Shown: one piece after another, positions 51,489 to 60,895 of the stretch
Numbering within the stretch: position 1 is the first letter of the stretch
How the letters are laid out: every line of letters starts with the position of its first letter
Assembly: GCA_902781045.1 (NCBI GenBank)
Contig: CACZHT010000009.1
Coordinates: forward strand, 1 to 64,000
Origin: an uncultured Bacteroidales bacterium
GTDB taxonomy: Bacteria > Bacteroidota > Bacteroidia > Bacteroidales > Muribaculaceae
Direction: 5' to 3'
DNA length: 64,000 nucleotides
Notes under the pieces: generated by a model
Database searches by the model: none
What the model was told of the DNA's origin: nothing
Seen by the model: the letters and a program-made list of their open reading frames with translations, nothing else
Position numbers and translations under genes: made by a program

Positions 51489-53326
51489 GGTTGGACGACC
51501 GTGGTGATCTGGTGGTCGGTGCTGAAGTGCACCACATCGATGGCACGGTTGATCATGCCACCCTCGATGTTTGCGCGCTCAAACTTGAAACTCGTCTGCA
51601 CGCCACGGTGCAGAGGTGCCTCGTTATCGATGGCTATGCCATGGCCCAGGGTGTTGATCAGATACATACCCAGATCAAACCCCATCAGTACCATGTTTGG
51701 CACTGAGTTCAGCATCTCGCCATTGAACGACTGCTTGTACATCGCCTCAACATCGCGTGTACGGAATCCCTTGCTGTTGAAGAAACGTGAGAACACATAG
51801 GTGTCAATATCCTGCAAGTCAGTCTGATAGTCTTTGAGATAGGTCACATATTCGGGATAGCCCAGCAAACAGAACTCACAGTCAAACCTTTCCTGCTTGG
51901 CCTGTTTCAGTGCCTTGATTACCTTGCGGAGCGACTCTTTGCTGCTCGAGGACGGCACCAGCACATACCGCGAGCCCGGATTCATGTGGCGCGACAGATT
52001 GTCATACGAAAGGTCGCCACTCATTGTGATGGTCGATGTGTGCATACCCATCTGTTCGATGTGGTTTCGCAGGTCGTCAAAGATTTCCTTGCCCTCGCTC
52101 GATGCGTCCATCAGATAAATCACATGATATCCCTCAAACTGCGTGCCAAACCAGTGCTGAACCCGCTTGGTGAACAGCGGAGTGGGGGCATTGACCTGAA
52201 TGACGCTGGGGTTTTGCTCATAGTCATTGTTCTTGGTCGTGAAGCAGTTGATGACATCAATGCCATGGTCACCTCCAAACTTGTTGATTCGCTCCAGCTG
52301 CTTGGGTTCGCTCGGGGCAATGAGCACATTCATTTCCTGCATCTCAGGCAGAGCCAACAGACTGTCGGTCACGTTGAGGTTGTGCTGTGTGTCCCACACA
52401 TGCACGTTGATGGGCCTAGTGGCCGTGGCGCCCGCGCTGTCCAGAGCCAGCAAGAAGCCCTTGTAGAAGTCGGTGTACAAGTAACCCTGTCGAGGAGCCG
52501 GGTCCTTGTGCAGCTGGAAGGGCAGCACGATGCCGATGTTCACCCGACTGTTGCGGTGCTCGGTCACCAGCTGGGTATACAACTCATTGAGCCGTGGTGC
52601 ATAATGCGCCTCCAAGTCGTCGAGCGAGATGGACTGCATGTCGCCCAGCACTCGCTCAGTATAGGCCTTCGGCACGACGATGGTCTTGCCTTTCTTGGCC
52701 TTCTTCATGTCGGGGTTGGCTGCTTGGATGTCCTCTTGAGTCACACCAAAACGACGCGCAATGGATGTGAAAGTCTCACCCTCCTGAATTTTGTAGTTGT
52801 AGAAGCGAATCCCTTTTTTCTCGTAGTAGAATGGCAAGGCCGAGTCTTTATTGACCCTGATGACTTGCCCCACGACATACTGCTCGGGCGACAGTCGCAG
52901 ATTGTTGCCAATAATCCCTTCGATGGTCGAGTTATAGTGCTTGGCAATACTGTAGATGGTCTCGCCTGGCTGGATGGTGTGCTTAACCATCTCGTTGGAT
53001 GACGAGATGGTGACCTCCGGCGTGCCACCGAAAGCTGAACGCACCTGGTTGGACGGACTCATTTGCCCGGTGGTGAACGTCACTGGCAGAAACAGCAACT
53101 GCTTCTTTTCGAGCTTGCCCGAGGCATCGGGGTTGTAACGCAAAATCTCGTCGGTGGTTACACCCAGCTTTTGAGCGATGCCATAGAGTGTTTCCTTGTT
53201 GGCGACCTGATAGTAGTAAAAGGTATTGCCGGCAATTTGCTTGGTCGGCAGATTGAGTTGAGCTTGCATCCACTGGCACGCAAAGCATGACACAATGATG
53301 CAGATCAGCAATCGCATCTTATTCAT
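51485..53326 (-). CDS. LysM protein with periplasmic-binding-like domain
   Basis: A 613-aa exported protein. The signal peptide is about 1-22 (LLICIIVSCFACQWMQAQ). Three LysM repeats are visible: YQVANKETLYGIAQKLGVTTDEILRYNP, HTIQPGETIYSIAKHYNSTIEGIIGNN and YKIQEGETFTSIARRFGVTQEDIQAANP. The rest resembles a type-1 periplasmic-binding (ABC substrate-binding-like) fold: NIGIVLPFQL, FYKGFLLALDSAG, VLIAPSEPKQLERINKF. The Met at 53326 gives the signal peptide; the longer start (53347) adds seven residues. It is coupled to the PorT-like gene. Confidence 0.9.
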   Translation of the reverse strand: MNKMRLLICIIVSCFACQWMQAQLNLPTKQIAGNTFYYYQVANKETLYGIAQKLGVTTDEILRYNPDASGKLEKKQLLFLPVTFTTGQMSPSNQVRSAFGGTPEVTISSSNEMVKHTIQPGETIYSIAKHYNSTIEGIIGNNLRLSPEQYVVGQVIRVNKDSALPFYYEKKGIRFYNYKIQEGETFTSIARRFGVTQEDIQAANPDMKKAKKGKTIVVPKAYTERVLGDMQSISLDDLEAHYAPRLNELYTQLVTEHRNSRVNIGIVLPFQLHKDPAPRQGYLYTDFYKGFLLALDSAGATATRPINVHVWDTQHNLNVTDSLLALPEMQEMNVLIAPSEPKQLERINKFGGDHGIDVINCFTTKNNDYEQNPSVIQVNAPTPLFTKRVQHWFGTQFEGYHVIYLMDASSEGKEIFDDLRNHIEQMGMHTSTITMSGDLSYDNLSRHMNPGSRYVLVPSSSSKESLRKVIKALKQAKQERFDCEFCLLGYPEYVTYLKDYQTDLQDIDTYVFSRFFNSKGFRTRDVEAMYKQSFNGEMLNSVPNMVLMGFDLGMYLINTLGHGIAIDNEAPLHRGVQTSFKFERANIEGGMINRAIDVVHFSTDHQITTVVQP

Positions 53327-53489
53327 AGTCAATCTAATGGTTTGCAATGTTTAAAGCATCAGTTTAATCTTAGATGTGCCAGAAGCTCCATCTAGAATTT
53401 GCAAATGTACAACAAATTCTTGAATTACCAAAATCCGATGCGAGAAACAAGAAGCGAGAGTCTGGTCTGAATCCAGATTTCGTCAGTTT

Positions 53490-55667
53490 CTATGGGTTGA
53501 CCACTCGCTCGCCGATGAGCTTGGCCAGCTTGGTGCGCACTCGATACAGCTCCTGCAAGTCCTTGAGCACGGTGGCCACATCAACCTGTGTATTGCCGTC
53601 CTTGATTTGCTGGTTTAGCTCATCGATGCGCTGTCCGATGATGATATTCTTCCAGTTGTTCAACGCCGCAGGCACCAGCACAGGCAGACGCTCAAAGTCG
53701 GTGAGCACATGAGCGTACTGTGTGTGGATTTTGCTCAACTGATACTGCTCGGTTACCAGGCGAGTCGAGATTTCACGCACACGGTCATCAGGATGTGAGC
53801 ATAGTCTTCGCTCGAGATAGAGCTGGCGGAAATCGTTGACCTGGTCAACGCAGCGCAGGTCATACTTGCTGCGGATGCGTTTTTCCTCATTTTCAATCTG
53901 GTCGACAGACTTGCCCACAGGGTCGACACCTTTCAGTTCCTTGTCACACAGTTCCTTGTTGTGCACGGCCACCTCCTGCTCAACACGTGCCAGGTCATTA
54001 TAGAACGGCTCCAGATTCTCCAGTGCGATGCTGAAAATGCGACTAAAGGTCGGGTCGGTAAAACTCATGTCATCCAGGGTCATCTCGTTGTAGATGTGCT
54101 CCACAACAGTTGTTGGCCTCACCGCACCATCCTCATACTCCGTGTCGCACAGATAGCACATGCCATATCGCGCAACCAGTTCGGTCACGACGCGCTCCTC
54201 ACGGTAGGTGGCCGACACATTGGGTGCGACAAGCGCAGTGGGTGACTCTGTGGACATCTGCCCGGGGACAACTGGCTGGGGTGTGTCGTGCGGCTCTTGT
54301 GCGGCAGCTTGCGCCTCCTGTCGGCGCTGTTCGCGCTCGCGCTGTTTGAATTCCTCGTCTTTGTTGGCATCGATGCGCTTCTTTATCTCGCGCAGCAACA
54401 TCTGCTCGCTCACCCCGAACAGCCGACTGCACTCCTTGGCGTAGACCGACCGTGTGATTTCGCTGGGTATGACTGCTATCGAGCGCACGACATCGGCGAT
54501 GGCCTGCGACTGCTTGATGGGGTCGTCCTGAACACCGTCCAGCAGGATGCGTGTCTTGAACTGAATGAAGTCGCTCTCATGCTCGTCAATGTAGTGTTGT
54601 ATTTCGCTCGAACTGTGCTTGCGGCTGTAGCTGTCGGGATCGTCGCCATCGGGGAGCAGCAACACCTTGATGTTCAGTCCATGCGACAGCAACTTGTCTA
54701 TCCCCTTGAGAGCCGCACGTATGCCTGCCGCATCGCCATCGAACAGCTCGGTGACGTTCTCGGTGAAGCGATGCAGCAAGTGGATGTGGCCATCGGTCAG
54801 TGCCGTGCCGCTCGAGGCAATCACATTCTCAAATCCGGCCTGATGCATCGAAATCACGTCGGCATACCCCTCAACAATGAAGCACTTGCCCTGTTTGGCT
54901 ATTGCACGCTTGGCCTGGTACAGGCCATACATTGTGCTTGAACTCTTGTCGTAGATGATGGAATCTGGCGAGTTGAAGTACTTGGCATGGTCATCCTTCT
55001 TGAGCGTGCGCCCCCCGAAGGCGATCACCTTGCCCGCCACGTTGAGGATGGGAAACATCACCCGCCCCCGATAGAAATCATAGCCTCCGCCATGCTGGTC
55101 GTCCTTGCATAGCCCCAGTTTGAACAACAGGTCGCGGTTATAGCCCTGCTGTGTGGCAGCCTTGTAGAGTGCTGTGCGGTCCTCAGGGCTGTAGCCCAAG
55201 CGGAACTTTCGGATTGTTGCATCGGTGAATCCCCGCTCACGGAAGTAGCTCAACCCAATCTCCTGGCCATCGGTTGTGTGCCACAGCTGCTCCTCCATCC
55301 ATCGGCAGGCCCACTCGTTGACGATGAGCATCGACTCACGCTCGGTTTGTGCCGCGCGTTCCTCGTCGGTCTGCTCGCGCTCCTTGATTTCGATGTGATA
55401 TTTCGCCGCTAGATAACGCAAAGCCTCAGGATAGGTCATCTGCTCATGCTTCATCACAAAGCTCACGGCACTGCCCGCCTCGCCACAACTGAAACACTTG
55501 AATATTTGTTTGGCACGCGACACATTGAACGACGGTGTGCGGTCGTTGTGGAACGGACAGAGGCCCACCCAGTTCGATCCCCGCCTGCGCAGTGTCACAA
55601 AGTCACTCACCACGTCCACGACATCGGCCGTGTCGATTATCTGCTGTACTGTATTTTGATCTATCAT
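53490..55667 (-). CDS. dnaG: DNA primase
   Basis: A 725-aa primase. The CHC2 zinc finger has CPFHNDRTPSFNVSR and KCFSCGEAGSA (about 38-65). The TOPRIM domain holds FIVEGYADVISMHQAG (about 258-273) and LFDGDAAGIRAALKG (about 312-326). The C-terminal helicase-binding region is longer than in E. coli, with a linker rich in Gln and Glu (about 440-480). It makes RNA primers at the fork with DnaB. The promoter is at 55781-55812. Confidence 0.97.
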   Translation of the reverse strand: MIDQNTVQQIIDTADVVDVVSDFVTLRRRGSNWVGLCPFHNDRTPSFNVSRAKQIFKCFSCGEAGSAVSFVMKHEQMTYPEALRYLAAKYHIEIKEREQTDEERAAQTERESMLIVNEWACRWMEEQLWHTTDGQEIGLSYFRERGFTDATIRKFRLGYSPEDRTALYKAATQQGYNRDLLFKLGLCKDDQHGGGYDFYRGRVMFPILNVAGKVIAFGGRTLKKDDHAKYFNSPDSIIYDKSSSTMYGLYQAKRAIAKQGKCFIVEGYADVISMHQAGFENVIASSGTALTDGHIHLLHRFTENVTELFDGDAAGIRAALKGIDKLLSHGLNIKVLLLPDGDDPDSYSRKHSSSEIQHYIDEHESDFIQFKTRILLDGVQDDPIKQSQAIADVVRSIAVIPSEITRSVYAKECSRLFGVSEQMLLREIKKRIDANKDEEFKQREREQRRQEAQAAAQEPHDTPQPVVPGQMSTESPTALVAPNVSATYREERVVTELVARYGMCYLCDTEYEDGAVRPTTVVEHIYNEMTLDDMSFTDPTFSRIFSIALENLEPFYNDLARVEQEVAVHNKELCDKELKGVDPVGKSVDQIENEEKRIRSKYDLRCVDQVNDFRQLYLERRLCSHPDDRVREISTRLVTEQYQLSKIHTQYAHVLTDFERLPVLVPAALNNWKNIIIGQRIDELNQQIKDGNTQVDVATVLKDLQELYRVRTKLAKLIGERVVNP

Positions 55668-55780
55668 TCCTATCTTATCTTAATTTAAGGATTATTCCGC
55701 ATGTGCTCATTATTTAAAGTATAAGTGAGCTATGTTTCCGTCCCTCGTTTTCCCCCATATCTTCATATAAGCCAGGTTGA

Positions 55781-55812
55781 GCAAAAGTAACTTCTTTTTC
55801 GCATTCGAGCAA
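55781..55812 (-). promoter_or_regulatory. Promoter of dnaG
   Basis: On the minus strand TTG (55812-55810) and TACTTTTGC (55789-55781) are 20 bp apart. The 180-bp gap between dprA and dnaG otherwise holds no gene. Confidence 0.7.
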
Positions 55813-55849
55813 CACATGTTGCATCATGCGTCTAAAATCCCTCCGGGGT

Positions 55850-56962
55850 TCACTTCATGCAATAACGGCATCCCGGCAATGTCAGGATGATGCCACGGCA
55901 GTCAAGCTCGACCAGTGTGCTCATCAGCCGATAGATGGGGAGTTTGAGCGCGGTGGCAAGTGTGTTGATGTGCACATCGCCTTGCTGCTTGAGCACATCG
56001 ACCACCGCCTGCTCCTCTTTGTTCAGCTCGTGGAACACCTCCAGCTGCTTGGGTTGGCCAGCCTTGCGCACTTCACCCCAGTTGAGTGCTTCAATGAGGT
56101 CGTCGGCGCATGTGATGGCCATAGCCAGACTCGTGCGGATGATGCGGTTGCAACCGCGGGAGAACTCGTCTCCCACGCGCCCCGGAACAGCCATCACGTC
56201 GCGATTGTAGCTCTGAGCCAGCGATGCAGTCACCAGCGACCCGCCGTGGTCGGCACTCTCGACAATGACCGTGCAGTCGCTCAACCCGGCGATGATGCGG
56301 TTTCGGGCCAAGAAATTGCTACGGTGAATCTCGTCACTGCTCAGATAGTCGGTCACCACCATGCCATGATTGCGCACAATCTTCACCGCATCATTGCGGT
56401 GCAGGGCAGGGTAGATGCCATTCAAGCCTCGCGCCATCACGGCCACAGTGCTCAACCCGTGCTTGAGACTGGCACGGTGAGCCGAGATGTCGATACCGTA
56501 GGCCAGGCCGCTCACCACCACGGCATCGGGCAGGGCAGCTGCCAAGTCGCGCACAAACGTGTCGCAAAAGCTCAAACCATATTGTGTGGCATGGCGAGTT
56601 CCCACCACACTGACCACATGTTTTGCGTTCAGGTCACACTCGCCACGGCTATAGAGCATGCAGGGGGCATCTTCGGCCTCAAGCAGTCGGCGAGGATAAG
56701 AGCCATCGGTAAAGTAGGTGGTGTCGATGTGGTTCTGCTCGATGAAGTTGAGTTCGCGGTCGGCACGCTCCAGTTGTTGCTGGCGATAGTAGTTGGTATA
56801 CACTTTGCTTTGTCCTTGTGTCAGTGTGCGCAACTCCTTCTCGCTCATGTCGAAGAAAGCACGCTCGCTGCCGGCGACTTCGAGCAGTTGTCGGGCCAGG
56901 TTCACGCCCATTCCCCGGATTGAAGCGAACGCGATGCGATATCTCAGCAGGTCATTGTCCAT
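55850..56962 (-). CDS. dprA: DNA-processing protein DprA
   Basis: A 370-aa DprA. The helix-hairpin-helix-like N terminus (RIAFASIRGMGVNLARQLLEVAGS) is followed by the Rossmann core: VVGTRHATQYG (about 120-130), VVSGLAYGIDISAHRASL (about 151-168), FLARNRIIAGLSDCTVIVESADHGGSLVTASLA (about 215-247) and MAVPG (about 255-259), and a C-terminal winged helix. It loads RecA on incoming DNA. It overlaps the thioesterase gene by 11 bp. Confidence 0.96.
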   Translation of the reverse strand: MDNDLLRYRIAFASIRGMGVNLARQLLEVAGSERAFFDMSEKELRTLTQGQSKVYTNYYRQQQLERADRELNFIEQNHIDTTYFTDGSYPRRLLEAEDAPCMLYSRGECDLNAKHVVSVVGTRHATQYGLSFCDTFVRDLAAALPDAVVVSGLAYGIDISAHRASLKHGLSTVAVMARGLNGIYPALHRNDAVKIVRNHGMVVTDYLSSDEIHRSNFLARNRIIAGLSDCTVIVESADHGGSLVTASLAQSYNRDVMAVPGRVGDEFSRGCNRIIRTSLAMAITCADDLIEALNWGEVRKAGQPKQLEVFHELNKEEQAVVDVLKQQGDVHINTLATALKLPIYRLMSTLVELDCRGIILTLPGCRYCMK

Positions 56963-57359
56963 TGTCCAATCCTAGTTTCATCCACAACTCATCGCTGCGC
57001 GACAGTTGTCCATTGACCAATGTCACAATGCTCACCACTGCACTGGCCACCAGCAGACCGTCTACCTTATTATAAATGTCCTGATGAAACAGGTAGCGTA
57101 CACCCAGATGCTCGACCCACAGGCGGCTGACCATCACATCGCCGCTGCGCAGCGGACGCTTGTAGTCGACCTCAATGCGGTTCACCACAGGGATGATGCC
57201 GTCGGCCGACATCTCGCCGAACGAGTAGCCGCGGCTCTTGACAAACGCATGCCGCGTGTGTTCAAGGTAGTGCAGATAGTTAGCATTATTGACGATGCCC
57301 TCACTGTCCAGCTCGTAGTCCCGCACCGGGATTTCGAGCGAAAAAATATATTCTTTCAT
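56952..57359 (-). CDS. YbgC-like acyl-CoA thioesterase
   Basis: A 135-aa hot-dog fold thioesterase. The 4HBT motif YELDSEGIVNNANYLHYLEHTRHAF (about 15-39) contains the catalytic Asp. EVDYKRPLRSGDVMVSRLWVEHLGVRYLFHQDIY follows. It hydrolyses acyl-CoA or acyl-ACP. The final residues overlap dprA by 11 bp. A TACCTTTG element on the minus strand (57390-57383) lies 24 bp upstream of the ATG and is the likely promoter, though the -33 box is unclear. Confidence 0.9.
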   Translation of the reverse strand: MKEYIFSLEIPVRDYELDSEGIVNNANYLHYLEHTRHAFVKSRGYSFGEMSADGIIPVVNRIEVDYKRPLRSGDVMVSRLWVEHLGVRYLFHQDIYNKVDGLLVASAVVSIVTLVNGQLSRSDELWMKLGLDNGQ

Positions 57360-57433
57360 TGCGTCTCGACAAATTCAAGGCTCAAAGGTACAAAAAAACT
57401 CAAAACCATGGCTCATGTTCCCACAAAATTCAC

Positions 57434-57442
57434 TAATTTTGC
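57434..57442 (+). promoter_or_regulatory. -7 promoter element ahead of the PAS gene
   Basis: TAATTTTGC. No clear TTG box at the right spacing. An 11-bp inverted repeat (57464-57474 with 57488-57498) follows in the leader. Confidence 0.45.
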
Positions 57443-57547
57443 CACGCAAAAGGAATCTTGCGATGGGTCTTCAGTTTTCAGCGAAAGCTGAAGACCCACA
57501 ACAAGAAGCTAACCACAAATGAACTAACAACTAACAACTGAAAAGCT

Positions 57548-57874
57548 ATGGACTGGGCTGAACAACTGCATTGTGCCATCACTGTGTGTGACAACGAGGG
57601 TACTGTAATCTACATGAACGAACGGTCACGACAGACGTTCAACAAAAACGGCGAGACTATGGTAGGCAAGAACCTCTTTCCTTGCCACAAGGAGCGCTCG
57701 CAACAGATGATTCGCCACATGATGGAGAGCGACACCACCAACTGCTACACCATCACCAAGAACGGAGTGCGCAAGATGATTTTCCAGTCGCCATGGAAAG
57801 TCGACGGCCAGGTAAAGGGGATGGTCGAAATATCCATCATACTTCCCGACGAGATACCTCACTACGACCGATAG
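57548..57874 (+). CDS. Small single-domain PAS protein
   Basis: A 108-aa protein that is just one PAS domain. It starts DWAEQLHCAITVCDNEGTVIYMNERSRQTF (about 2-31), typical of the PAS N-terminal strands, then GKNLFPCHKERSQQMIRHMMESD with the helices, and ends with YTITKNGVRKMIFQSPWKVDGQVKGMVEISIILP. No output domain is attached. It may bind a cofactor or regulate a partner. It is followed 20 bp later by the Ntn-hydrolase gene, so the two are probably co-transcribed. Confidence 0.88.
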   Translation: MDWAEQLHCAITVCDNEGTVIYMNERSRQTFNKNGETMVGKNLFPCHKERSQQMIRHMMESDTTNCYTITKNGVRKMIFQSPWKVDGQVKGMVEISIILPDEIPHYDR

Positions 57875-57894
57875 ACCCGAAATAAACGGCAAAT

Positions 57895-59016
57895 ATGAAA
57901 CGCTTAATCTGTGCAATCTTACTGATCGCCGCGATCGTGACTGCCGATGCTTGCACATCGGCTATCGTCAGCGGACGGCTCACCGCCAACGGCCGGCCGC
58001 TGTTGTGGAAAAACCGCGACACCGGCGACCAAAACAACCGTGTCGAGCGTGTCAAAGCCCACGACGGCCTGCTTGAGTTTGTCGCACTGTTCGATGCCCG
58101 CGACTCAAAGGACTCGGCGGCCTGGCTCGGATTCAACGAGCGAGGCTTTGCCATCATGAACACCGCATCCTATAACCTCAACAAGGACAATGTGCCAGAG
58201 CGAGACATGGACAAGGAGGGTGTGGTCATGCGATATGCGCTGGAGCGCTGCACCACGGTCGACGACTTTGAGCATGTGCTTGAGCAGTTGCCCAAACCGC
58301 TGGGTGTCGAGGCTAACTTCGGTGTCATTGATGCTCAGGGCAATGGTGCATACTTCGAGACCGGCAACTACAAGTGGGTTAAATATGACCTGGCCGACGA
58401 ACCGACCGGCATTCTCACGCGCACCAACTACTCGGTCAGTGGCCGTGACGGCGAGGGCATGGGCTATATCCGGCACGACAACGAGCGCGAGTTACTGCGG
58501 CCTTATGTGCTGGAATGCAACATCACACCTGCCACATTCACCGAGGTCATCTCACGCACATTCTATCACAGCCGGCTCAAGCGCAACTACAACGACAGTG
58601 GCCTTGAGTGGCTCATCGACCAGGATTTCATTCCACGGCGCATCAGCACAGCCTCGGCAGTGATTGAGGGAGTACTCCCTGGCGAGGATCCGAGCCTCAC
58701 CACCATGTGGATTGCATTGGGCTACCCTCCCTGCGCCGAGGTGTTTGCCTGCTGGACAGGCGACAATGGCGTGCCTGATGTGTTGCGTGGTACAACAAAA
58801 AAACGCCACTCGGTGCAGTGCGACCTGGTCAACAAGCGTGAGGCCGAGGTGTTCAGTATCACGCGCGGCAACGGGCAGCACTACATCAATCTCTCAAAGC
58901 TCTACAATAAGGCAGGCACAGGCTATGCGCAAGTGCTTGTCAAGAAGAACATGAAGACCTATGAGGAGGGTTATGCCGAGATAGCCCGGCGCCGAGCCGC
59001 CATAAAGAAACGCTGA
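57895..59016 (+). CDS. C45-family autoproteolytic Ntn-hydrolase / acyltransferase
   Basis: A 373-aa protein with a signal peptide (about 1-19). Cys20 in ADACTSAIVSG would become the N-terminal nucleophile after cleavage, followed by LLWKNRDTGDQNNRVE (about 37-52). The remaining ENDRFG-like and NYSVSGRDGEGMGYIR motifs fit the penicillin-acylase-like C45 group (acyl-CoA:6-APA acyltransferase, carcinine hydrolase). It should act on an amide bond, in the periplasm. Substrate unknown. It lacks the MCTG start and motifs of bile salt hydrolases. Confidence 0.82.
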   Translation: MKRLICAILLIAAIVTADACTSAIVSGRLTANGRPLLWKNRDTGDQNNRVERVKAHDGLLEFVALFDARDSKDSAAWLGFNERGFAIMNTASYNLNKDNVPERDMDKEGVVMRYALERCTTVDDFEHVLEQLPKPLGVEANFGVIDAQGNGAYFETGNYKWVKYDLADEPTGILTRTNYSVSGRDGEGMGYIRHDNERELLRPYVLECNITPATFTEVISRTFYHSRLKRNYNDSGLEWLIDQDFIPRRISTASAVIEGVLPGEDPSLTTMWIALGYPPCAEVFACWTGDNGVPDVLRGTTKKRHSVQCDLVNKREAEVFSITRGNGQHYINLSKLYNKAGTGYAQVLVKKNMKTYEEGYAEIARRRAAIKKR

Positions 59017-59083
59017 TTTTTTAACTAGATATTAGATTTTTTGTTATGTATGCCTCGGTTCTGCCGAGGCTACTCATTGAAAA

Positions 59084-59464
59084 ATGAACTGGACCGCAAT
59101 TGCCACATTGGCACTGCTCGTTGTGAGCAACATCGTTATGACCTTTGCGTGGTATGGGCACCTCAAGCTACAGACCGAGGGCATCAGCACACACTGGCCA
59201 CTGATTGGAGTCATTCTCTTCTCGTGGGGCATCGCTTTGTTTGAGTATATGTTCATGGTACCGGCCAACCGCATTGGCTATGCCGAAAACGGAGGTCCCT
59301 TCAGTCTCATGCAGCTCAAGGTCATTCAGGAGGTTATCACGCTCACTGTGTTCACCGTCTTTGTGACCATCTTTTTCAAGAACGAGCACCTGCACTGGAA
59401 CCACTTCGTAGCATTCTTTCTGCTCATCGCCGCAGTCTACTTCGCCTTCCTCAAGGTTGAGTGA
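59084..59464 (+). CDS. DMT-family membrane protein (DUF486)
   Basis: A 126-aa protein with four membrane segments. It begins NWTAIATLALLVVSNIVMTFAWYGHLKL and has LFEYMFMVPANRIGY (about 52-66) and SLMQLKVIQEVITLTVFTVFVTIFF, all typical of DUF486 drug/metabolite-like transporters. It follows the Ntn-hydrolase by 67 bp with a 7-bp hairpin (59052-59070) between. Substrate unknown. Confidence 0.9.
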   Translation: MNWTAIATLALLVVSNIVMTFAWYGHLKLQTEGISTHWPLIGVILFSWGIALFEYMFMVPANRIGYAENGGPFSLMQLKVIQEVITLTVFTVFVTIFFKNEHLHWNHFVAFFLLIAAVYFAFLKVE

Positions 59465-59468
59465 GAAG

Positions 59469-60752
59469 TCAGTGGGTATAAGCCGACAGCAGCAAATGCT
59501 TGGGGGCCGCTTGCTCGACCAGCACAACCACTGCGCTCAAGGGCACATTGCTCAGTGCGAAACACCCCTCACTCAGTTTGCCCAGCTTGAGATAGCGTGG
59601 GTGAATTTCGCCCTCATATCGCATGCCGCCATGCACCTTGATGCCGCGCATGCGCGCGTTGCTGTTGGTGTCTTCCAGCCCCTCGACATTGATTGCGATA
59701 CGTCCGTTCTTGTACATGCGGTGCACGTCGTCAATCTCATATAGCCCCAGCGATGTGGCACAACTGCCGTTCTCGTTGCTGAACTGCGGAATCATGCCCG
59801 TGCTGCCGCTGCCGCAGCCATGGGCACACTTGCTGCTCACAATCACGCGTTTTTTCTCATAGTCATAGACAAAGAATCGGTTTTTGCCCGATGGGATGCT
59901 GAAATCGGCAAACAACACATATCGCTCGTCATAGCCACGTGCAATGGCCTGTTGATGCGTCAATGCAAGCCTGGTTTGCGACACGGGGTTTCGCTCCAGT
60001 GCGATGTCGTGCGCCACCTGCTGCAACGAGTCGCCTGCTTTATAGAGGTCGGCATCGGCCATCACTTCCTGCAGCTGTCTCAGCGACCGAGCCATGCGGG
60101 CTGTGTCGGCAAGGGTGGGGGGGAGCAGGTGGATGCGGCGTGCCAGCAGTCGCGAGGTGTCGGCGGCAGCTCTTGTTAGCACCAAATTGCGCACACGACG
60201 ATGAGTGAACTGGCTGGCTTGTTGCCCTTGTGCAGTGCGGTCAACCAGGGTCACATCATTGGAATCGACACACATACCACAGTGGTTCAGCCAGTGGGCT
60301 AGGGTGGTGTCCAACAACCTCAGCAGGCCATTTCGCTGGGGCGATTTCTCGTTCGTGCGGCTCATGATCATGACATAACAACTGTCCATGGCAGGCCATT
60401 GTTGTGCAAGCGTGTTAAAATCCTCTTGGTCTTGCTGCACGACCACAATCACGGGGTATCGCTTGAGTGAATCGGTCACCTCGGGACGGCGTATCAGGAT
60501 GCGGGGATACTTGTTGTCGTCATTTGGCCAAAACCTATTATATAATAAGGTGACAGGTGAGGTAGTTTTCAGTGGCACAAATTTGCTATTGGTCAGCAAG
60601 AGGTTGTCACGTTTAGTGGCGTCAAGCACCGTGTAGGGCCATGCCACAAGCCAAGCCACAGCAGCCACAAAGGGCACTGCCAGCAAGGCGATTTTGAGCA
60701 GTTTTTTGGTCTTTTTTGTCAATTTTCCTAAATTTTCGGCGAAGTTACGCAT
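59469..60752 (-). CDS. YkuD-like L,D-transpeptidase family protein
   Basis: A 427-aa membrane-anchored protein. One N-terminal membrane segment (about 19-40) precedes a large unassigned region. The C-terminal catalytic domain (about 280-415) has LFADFSIPSGKNRFFVYDYEKKRV, GSCATSLGLYEI, IKVHGGMRYEG (catalytic His) and KLSEGCFALSNV (catalytic Cys), as in the YkuD_2 group. It would make or remodel 3-3 peptidoglycan cross-links or anchor proteins to murein. Substrate is inferred from the family. Confidence 0.83.
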   Translation of the reverse strand: MRNFAENLGKLTKKTKKLLKIALLAVPFVAAVAWLVAWPYTVLDATKRDNLLLTNSKFVPLKTTSPVTLLYNRFWPNDDNKYPRILIRRPEVTDSLKRYPVIVVVQQDQEDFNTLAQQWPAMDSCYVMIMSRTNEKSPQRNGLLRLLDTTLAHWLNHCGMCVDSNDVTLVDRTAQGQQASQFTHRRVRNLVLTRAAADTSRLLARRIHLLPPTLADTARMARSLRQLQEVMADADLYKAGDSLQQVAHDIALERNPVSQTRLALTHQQAIARGYDERYVLFADFSIPSGKNRFFVYDYEKKRVIVSSKCAHGCGSGSTGMIPQFSNENGSCATSLGLYEIDDVHRMYKNGRIAINVEGLEDTNSNARMRGIKVHGGMRYEGEIHPRYLKLGKLSEGCFALSNVPLSAVVVLVEQAAPKHLLLSAYTH

Positions 60753-60768
60753 TTTTTTTGGAAAAAAC

Positions 60769-60800
60769 TTGTGGGGTTCAAAAAAAAGTTCTACCTTTGC
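60769..60800 (+). promoter_or_regulatory. Promoter of tRNA-Val
   Basis: TTG at 60769-60771 and TACCTTTGC at 60792-60800 are 20 bp apart, 14 bp upstream of the tRNA. Confidence 0.75.
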
Positions 60801-60814
60801 ATCGCAATTGAGAT

Positions 60815-60892
60815 AGGAGCGTAGCCCAGTTGGTTTAGAGCGCCGCAGTCACATTGCGGAGGTCATCGGTTCGACCCCGATCGTTCCTACCA
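60815..60892 (+). tRNA. tRNA-Val (anticodon CAC)
   Basis: Acceptor arms AGGAGCG (60815-60821) and CGTTCCT (60882-60888) pair with one G-T wobble. Anticodon stem CCGCA/TGCGG surrounds loop GTCACAT, giving CAC at 60850-60852. T arm ATCGG-TTCGACC-CCGAT. The 3' CCA is encoded (60890-60892). It reads GTG. Confidence 0.92.
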
Positions 60893-60895
60893 GAA

